Of a stretch of 64,000 nucleotides of DNA, positions 58,447-64,000 are shown one piece after another. Under the pieces are notes generated by a model. The model searched no databases. It was not told the origin of the DNA and saw nothing but the letters and a program-made list of their open reading frames with translations. Numbering within the stretch: the stretch's first letter is position 1; each line of letters opens with the position of its first letter. The position numbers were made by a program, and so were the translations under genes. The stretch covers positions 2,046,001 to 2,110,000 of the forward strand of contig CP084619.1 in the NCBI GenBank assembly GCA_025917655.1, given 5' to 3'. The stretch is from Chlorella sorokiniana (Eukaryota; Chlorophyta; Trebouxiophyceae; Chlorellales; Chlorellaceae).

Positions 58447-59203
58447 TCACCGCCGCCGCACAGCAAAATCCTTGTACTCGAGTGCCTCCAGCTGCCGCTC
58501 GTTCTTGAATTCTGCTCGTTCAATTACCGAGTGAGGCGAACCCTTGGTAGCCAGCCAGTCCTGTACGGTGCGCAGTGAGTCGCGAGCGCACGACATGCAG
58601 CGGAACTCAAGTCCTCCTAGGAGTGAAAGCAACAGCCACTGAGGTTGGAACACAGGCATGATGCCGTTCAACCCACCTTCATCTCTTCCACTGCTGCTTC
58701 CTTGCCTTGCACCTCCCCTTTCACTGTACCCTACACAGAGGCATGGCCGGACAATGCGTGGGAGATGGCAGGAATAGGGTCGCTGTGACAGTCTGCGGCA
58801 TGGCGCAAAGGCGGGGACAGCACAGTGACATGCAGCACCCTGGCAGCAACGCTAGAGGCAGCTGTCAGCACTGCGCCACCTGTGCCGTGTTCATGACGTA
58901 GCCCACAAGACCCAGCTGCTGCGCTCTGTCCACGGTGTGCGCACGAAACCACACTCCTGCAGCAGAGGGGGCAAATGTCGAGCGGCGGCTGCGTACATGG
59001 GGGCAGAAGGTGTCGAACTGGGAAGGCGACGGCATCTTGCCTTGAACTACGCCAATCACTTCGAACCCGGTGGCTTTCAAGGACATGGGCCCTGCACATT
59101 GCATCCGTGCAGGTGGCCAGCAGTAGGCAAGCCACGCCAGCCAGCCGGCCAGCCACGCCCATGCGAGCCACCACGCGCCGCCGCTTCCGCGGTAGGCTGC
59201 CAT
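58447..59203 (-). CDS. ACYP: acylphosphatase
   Basis: A small enzyme that hydrolyses carboxyl-phosphate bonds such as acetyl- or acyl-phosphate. Exons: up to 59041, then 58880-58956, 58677-58730 and 58447-58560. From the ATG at 59086 (MSLKATGFEVIGVVQG) the exons sum to 291 bases, exactly 96 residues, the standard length. Family motifs: GVVQGVWFRAHTVDRAQQLG with the catalytic Arg, LVGYVMNTAQGTVKGEVQG with the catalytic Asn, EEMKDWLATKGSPHS and VIERAEFKNE. Intron 1 starts with GC (CAAG/GCAAGA). A second in-frame ATG at 59203 has a better context (GCCATGGCA) and would add 39 residues with a tryptophan-rich hydrophobic stretch WWLAWAWLAGWLAWLAY; the coordinates given include it. Which start is used cannot be told from the sequence. 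Confidence 0.92.
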
Positions 59204-60028
59204 GGCAGACCCGCCCTGTCGGGCTGCAACCGATGTCACCGGTGTCGTGAATGACTGCCTGGCTCCTGCACGATCCAGGCCTGACGAGGCGCGTCTGTTG
59301 CAGCGGGGTGACTTGCAAGGTGCGGCAGACGAGCACTGTCTGTGGGATTTGGAGATGTTTCAGCATAGGGGAGTTGCTGCAAGCCGTGGGGATTTCGTGA
59401 AGAACCGAAGGCACGGGTTCTGCTTGCCCCTCCCTGCAGGGCGGATGGGTACTGCTGGCGGCCCCCTTAAAGTGCTACAGCTCGATTGTTGCCACAATTT
59501 CAGCTCTTAACAGTCTTGAATATTGATTTATCAGCTATGATGCCTTCATCAAAGCACGGTTGATGACCAACTGCAGCGTCGGCGGTCGGAGGGGTGATGG
59601 TGCGTGGGTGGGGGCATGGCAGCTGCCCCCAGCATATGAGCATCTGCGGTCACCTGCCAGCAGAGCTCAAGCCTCCAAATGGAGCGAGACTTGCTCCTTT
59701 CACAGAGTTCAGACTCCGGTCAACTTCTGTGGGTGATTGCCAGCGTTACAAACTGGCTCCAAGCGGGTGCTGTGGGGAAGTGGCGGCTGGTCACGTGGTC
59801 CCAAGGGGGAGGGGCAGGGCTCATGGCGGGGGCAATACCATGGCATGGCAAAGCCGTGATTGGAAGGAAAAGTAAAACAGGCGGATAAACACAAGGGTAC
59901 AGGGCCGAAACAGAGGAATGAGTCAGTACAAGAATGGAACGAGGCAGGGGACTGAGGTGTGTGAACAAGCTACCTAAGCCTCCATCACTACAGACAACCG
60001 GAGTATGCTAGTCCTTGCCGGGCTGTCG
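59204..60028. other. intergenic region upstream of acylphosphatase
   Basis: About 825 bases; the glycosyltransferase-methyltransferase gene ends at its right edge. It includes an A/T-richer part near 59500-59560 and a minus-strand TGTAA at 59746-59750. I find no coding evidence. Confidence 0.4.
59746..59750 (-). other. candidate TGTAA polyadenylation signal of the glycosyltransferase-methyltransferase gene
   Basis: TGTAA on the minus strand lies 279 bases after the stop at 60029. Confidence 0.25.
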
Positions 60029-63000
60029 CTACCGATGCGGCTGCCGCTCAGCCTGCGGCTGCCGCCGCGCCTCCCGCAGGCCCTCTGGCCCCTGCGGCTG
60101 TTCTGCGGCAGGGCCGCCACCGTCGGCTGCTGCTGCAGCTAGGTCCGACACCGCGGCGGCGGTGCGGTTGGCTGCTGGGTCTGCCACCATCAGCGCTGCC
60201 TCTGCCAGCGCCTGCGCCACCACATCCGGCACCCCAAACTCATCCACCGCGCCTCGGCCGCCGCTGGAACTTCGACTGCCAGCATCGCCGCCGCCGCTGC
60301 TGCTGCTACTTCTGCTGCTGATGCCACCGCTGCTGGGCGCCCCTGCGGCGTCGCCGTCTTGCGTGGCATTGGCCCCGCCCGCGGCTCGGTTCACAAACAG
60401 CAGGGTCTCAGGGTACTGCGAGCTGGCGCGGTCCAGCAGCAGCGAGAAGTGCTGCGGCAGCAGGCGGCACCAGGTGGGCTGGCGCAGCGCAGCAAGGTCC
60501 TCGGGCGGATGCCGCCACGGCGCCTGGGTGGGTGGGAGAGGAGGGCAGAGGCACAGCTGGGTGGGTGCACATCAGGAGGGCGGCCAGGGCCAGCACAGCG
60601 GCTCAAGCAAGCAGCGGCGCTCAAGTTCCGCTATGAGATGCGGCGCTGGAGGACCCGGCCGGGGGTGCGCCGCCAGCCGTGCTGCATGGCAGTCGCTCCA
60701 ACTCCACCAGCCACCCATGGCAGGGCACCTGCCCGTGCGGGCCCTAGCACCCCTCCCTCCCCCTCCCCCTCGATGCAGAGGCTGCTTTGCGCGCTATGCT
60801 CTACGCCCTAGGGCCCCCAAACCTTACCCCCCCCGCATACACACCGCCTCACCTCACTCCGTAAGTGATGGCGTACCAGCGCTCGTCACACACGTAGCCG
60901 GAGTGGGAGATGTCGGTGTAGCCCAGGGAGTGCAGCCTGGGGGCATGGGGGGGGATGGCAAGGGCGCGTAGGAGTGCCAGTGAGGTGGGTGCACGAGGGC
61001 AGGGGCGGCGTGGTGCAGGGCAGCGGGGCGGGAGCGGTACAGGCTGGGAGCCTGAGTTCCCGCCGGCACAGCAAGGCGAGGGGAGAGGGAGGCGGCGGGG
61101 CGGGCCAGGCGCGGCCCAGCGGCGTGCGCACCACTCGACGAGCTGCAGCGGCTGGCGCCAGCCTGCGGCGCGCATGGCGGCCGGGTGCCACTCCACCGCC
61201 ACCACTGGCGGCGCGTGGGCGCCTGCAGCAGCGGCGCGAAGCCGCGCAGCACCCAGCCCTCCCAGCCGGAGGCGGACACGCGCAGCGCCGCGACGCGTTC
61301 GTCGGGGGCAGCGCGCCGCCGCCCGCGCGCCGCCGCGTCATGAGCTGGCACGCCTCCGCGGGCAGGGCATGCACCTCGGCGGGGCCGTAGCCGCGCTGCA
61401 CGTCCACGTCAGCCGGCGTGCCACCGCCGCCGCCGCTGCTGCTGGGCTTGGGCAGTATGCAGGTGTAGCCCTCCTGCTCCAGCGACCCCAGAGGCTCCTT
61501 GTGCACCTGTTACGGCAAGGGGGAGGGGGCGCGCTGAGGGCAGGGTTGAGAGGGGTTGAGGGGGATGGGAGAGTTTGGGTACCACAGACGTGGACGGGTG
61601 GGGTGCAGCTCGCCACCGCCAACAGCAGAGCGCCAGGCACAGCAAGCACGCCACCATGCAGCACAGCAGCGGTGGGCCAGGCAGCCCAGCCCGGGCCGCA
61701 CCTGCACCAGGTGCTGGAAGCCGTTGTGGCGCAGCGAGGCCTCCAGCGCCTCCAGCGAGGCGGGGCCCAGCTCCCAGGCGTGCACGCGGTGGCCGCGCGC
61801 CGCCGCCGCCAGCGACAGCAGGCCGTAGCCGGCGCCGACGTCGACCAGCACGCCCGCGCGCTGTGCCCCCCAGCGACCCCACCACCACGTCCACCAGGCT
61901 GGGCCGCCGCGCCGGCTGCACCGAGGGCTGCCACCCGCCGTGTGTGGTGAGCGCGGCGGAGACGTCGGCGCCAGACTGGCGCTCGCCGCGGCCCGCGCGG
62001 TGCGTCAGCAGGTCAAAGGGCGGGTCAAAGTCGAGGGAGACTGGGTAGAGGCCCGTCGCCGCGTCGCGCTCCGCCATACGCGCCAGCGCAGCCGCCTCCG
62101 CGTCCTCGCTGCGCTGCCGCCACCGCCTCGCCACCTCGCTCGTCACGCCCTGCACGCTGACCGCCCAGGGCCAGGCGCCGCCGCAGCCCAGCCGCCCGCG
62201 CCGCCGCTCGTGCCGCCAGCAGCGGCCGGCCGCGGCGCTGGGTGGTGCAGCACCGCGACGCCGGGGTCCCCGGGGGCCAGCCCATACGCGGGCTCCTGCG
62301 GCGCCGCAAAGCGCACGCGCGGCAGCAGGCGCACGCCCCAAGGGTCATCCCGGCGCGCGGGGTGCGCCGCCGCGTGCGCCAGCAGCACGTCTGTGAACAC
62401 GCCCGCGCCGCTGCGCTCCGCCCCATCCAGGCGCGGGTCGGCGGAGAGCGGGCGCCGCCCGCCGCGCGCGCCGCCACCTCGTCGCACAACTCGCGCAGCA
62501 GCGGGGTGACCGGGCGCCCCGCAAACACCCACGGCGCCAGCTGCCGCATGCGCACGTAGCTGCAGCCCAGCACCAAGAGGGGAGGGGGGAAGGTTCCCCG
62601 CAAACATCAAACACCGGAGCGCAGAAGGAGGCAGCGGCCCACCAGGCCAGGCCCCAGTGGCCGCCGCTCACTAGGTCACCGACTGGGCGGCCACTACACC
62701 CCGCCCGCCCCCATTCTCACCCTGCCTCCAGCGCTGCGCGCGGCCCAGGGAACTCGTTGTCCCAGCCCGCCACCAGGGTGTCGCCCGAGCGCAGCAGAGC
62801 GTCGAGGGGCCGCACGCACTCGGTGTCCAGGTCGGCATACACGCCGCCGTGGCGCAGCACAACCATGTAGCTGCGGCGACAGCGGCCAAGAGCAAGGGGA
62901 AGGGGGCGACCGCGGTGAACAAGTGCAGCGGCAGGTGAAGGGCAAGCGGGCAGCAAGGGCGGCGAGGAGGGCGCCAGCGGCTGGGGCAGCGGCGGCTGTG

Positions 63001-63782
63001 CGGGGGCGGCCGTTGGGAGCGGCGGCGCACCGGAAGAAGTCGGCGCGCTCCACGCCCTTGGCCAGGCGGCGGTACGCCTCCAGGTACTCGGGGAACTCTC
63101 GCCGCACAAAGTCCAGGCAGTCCTGCGGAGCAGCCGCGCGGCAGGCAGCGTGGGCCAGGCAAACCTCAGGCTGGGTGTTCCCGCTCGCCAGCTATACAAT
63201 CCTGCTGCTGCTTTGCTGCCGCAGCGGCAGCGCCACTCCACGCGTGCAGCAACCACAGGGGTTGGGAGGAGCAGGGCGTGGGCGGCAGCGAGTTTCGCTG
63301 CGCGTAGGCAGCGCACCTGGTCGCTGTACAGCCGCACTTCCCACCCCGGGTTCAGCAGCCGCCAGCTGGCCACGTAGGGGCGCAGGCGGGCGTCTAGAGC
63401 GCCCCGCGTGAGTCTGGTGGATGATGCGGGGGATGAGCTTGGGCTGCTGCGCCGCGGTGTGCCATGCGACAGGCACGCTGGCCGAGCCGTCGCCGTTCAG
63501 CCGCACCAGGTCAGCCAGATCTGGCTGAGGACTGCCAAATAAGTGCAAGCCCACGCGTGCTGCCACCATCACTGCGATCAGCGCCAGCAGTGTGCGCTGC
63601 ACGGTGGGACGCGCGTGCCACGGGCAGCTGCCGCGGGCATTCCGCCAGCTGCTGCGTCGCTGAGGCGTGCGGGGGTGCCGCCACGGCTTTGCATGCGTGA
63701 GCGGCAGCTCAGCACTGCTACGAGGGGACATCTCGGTGCTGCGAGGGGACAGAGCCCCGCCGCGGCCGCGCAGCGCCTCCAT
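60029..63782 (-). CDS. type II membrane protein: GT32-like glycosyltransferase fused to FkbM-like methyltransferase
   Basis: Start MEALRGRGGALSPRSTEMSP (ATG 63782); a basic cytosolic tail, then one membrane segment at about residues 64-82 (TLLALIAVMVAARVGLHLF), a Golgi-type signal anchor. Next is a DXD sugar transferase of the GT32/OCH1 type: PKLIPRIIHQTH, SWRLLNPGWEVRLYSDQ, RREFPEYLEAYRRLAKGVER then ADFFR, YMVVLRHGGVYADLDTE with the DXD motif, MRQLAPWVFAGRPVTPLLRE, and GVFTDVLLAHA through GDPGVAVLHH. Within about 100 bases the protein continues as VTSEVARRWRQRSEDAEAAA and YPVSLDFDPPFDLLTH, then an FkbM-like methyltransferase: VLVDVGAGYGLLSLAAAARG then HRVHAWELGPAS, LRVSASGWEGWVLRGFAPLL, VVAVEWHPAAMRAAGWRQPL and LHSLGYTDISHSGYVCDERW. 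It ends with an acidic/Ala-rich tail. Several frame changes are needed (for example near 63400, 62450 and 62230), so one continuous gene is inferred, not proven. It probably modifies glycans in the Golgi. Confidence 0.72.
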
Positions 63783-64000
63783 CTCGCGCCGCTGGGCGAC
63801 CAAGTGCCAGCAGCGGAGGAGGCAACAGCGGCTGCAGCAGCGCTGGCACTGTATCCCGGGTGTGCTATTGTAGAGCTAACGAGTCCATTGCAGCCGTAGT
63901 GGGAGGCCCCCGAGCCGTCGCGGCGCAGGAAGACTCGCAACGGAGAGGCTGAAGCAGCCGGGGCGCAGTGCTTGGCGGAAGTGTCGTTCGCTCTCAGCTG

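Noticed and set aside
1-64000. Retroelements, DNA transposons, CRISPR arrays, integrated viral genes
   Set aside because: I looked for reverse transcriptase, integrase, transposase and capsid-like motifs, long terminal repeats and spaced repeats on both strands and saw none.

Overview
The window looks like nuclear DNA of a photosynthetic green microalga, most likely a trebouxiophyte of the Chlorella type. Reasons: by eye it is very GC-rich; nearly every gene is split by short GT-AG introns with compact exons; an early light-induced protein and a plant-type carotenoid cleavage dioxygenase are present; and several stop codons are followed by TGTAA, the usual green-algal polyadenylation signal. 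I can support twenty protein-coding genes. I see no RNA gene, transposon, retroelement or CRISPR array.

Layout, left to right: the 3' part of an RH47-like organellar DEAD-box helicase (+); an alanine-rich, probably secreted protein of unknown function (+, 2438-3748); a large F-box/leucine-rich-repeat protein (-, 4062-8176); an ER FKBP2-type prolyl isomerase (+, 8963-10207); a large MYND-finger protein (+, 10532-13999); a calponin-homology kinesin-14 (-, 14166-20214) divergent from the SSU-processome factor UTP14 (+, 20576-27004); then a minus-strand block of ELIP, CCD1-like dioxygenase, a Yip1/YIPF5 membrane protein and an ML-domain secreted protein (27372-35096). Three tandem EamA-type transporters follow (+, 35526-41279), then DCAF12 (-), a second ML-domain protein (+), the chaperonin subunit CCT6 (-, 45878-50493) divergent from a tesmin/TSO1-type CXC protein (+, 51063-54081), a C2A9.03-like WD-repeat protein (-), an acylphosphatase (-), and at the right end a long Golgi-type protein joining a GT32-like glycosyltransferase to an FkbM-like methyltransferase (-, 60029-63782).

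This is ordinary eukaryotic gene order, so neighbours do not form operons. Some thematic pairs exist: ELIP beside CCD1 (light stress and carotenoids), kinesin-14 and the CXC protein (cell division), DCAF12 near CCT6 (proteostasis). The observations most worth following are the glycosyltransferase-methyltransferase fusion, the triplicated transporters, repeated use of GC-AG introns (including homologous introns that differ in donor type between paralogs), and a TTTGAA site just upstream of the CXC gene that its own product might bind.

Caution for any user: many clearly conserved genes (CCT6, UTP14, kinesin, ELIP, CCD1, helicase) need one or more small frame corrections, mostly in G/C runs. Four genes (FKBP, both ML proteins, the third transporter) and the short form of the acylphosphatase sum to exact multiples of three with no correction. 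I read this as residual sequencing error, not gene decay. Exon limits below are read by eye from splice signals and family similarity.
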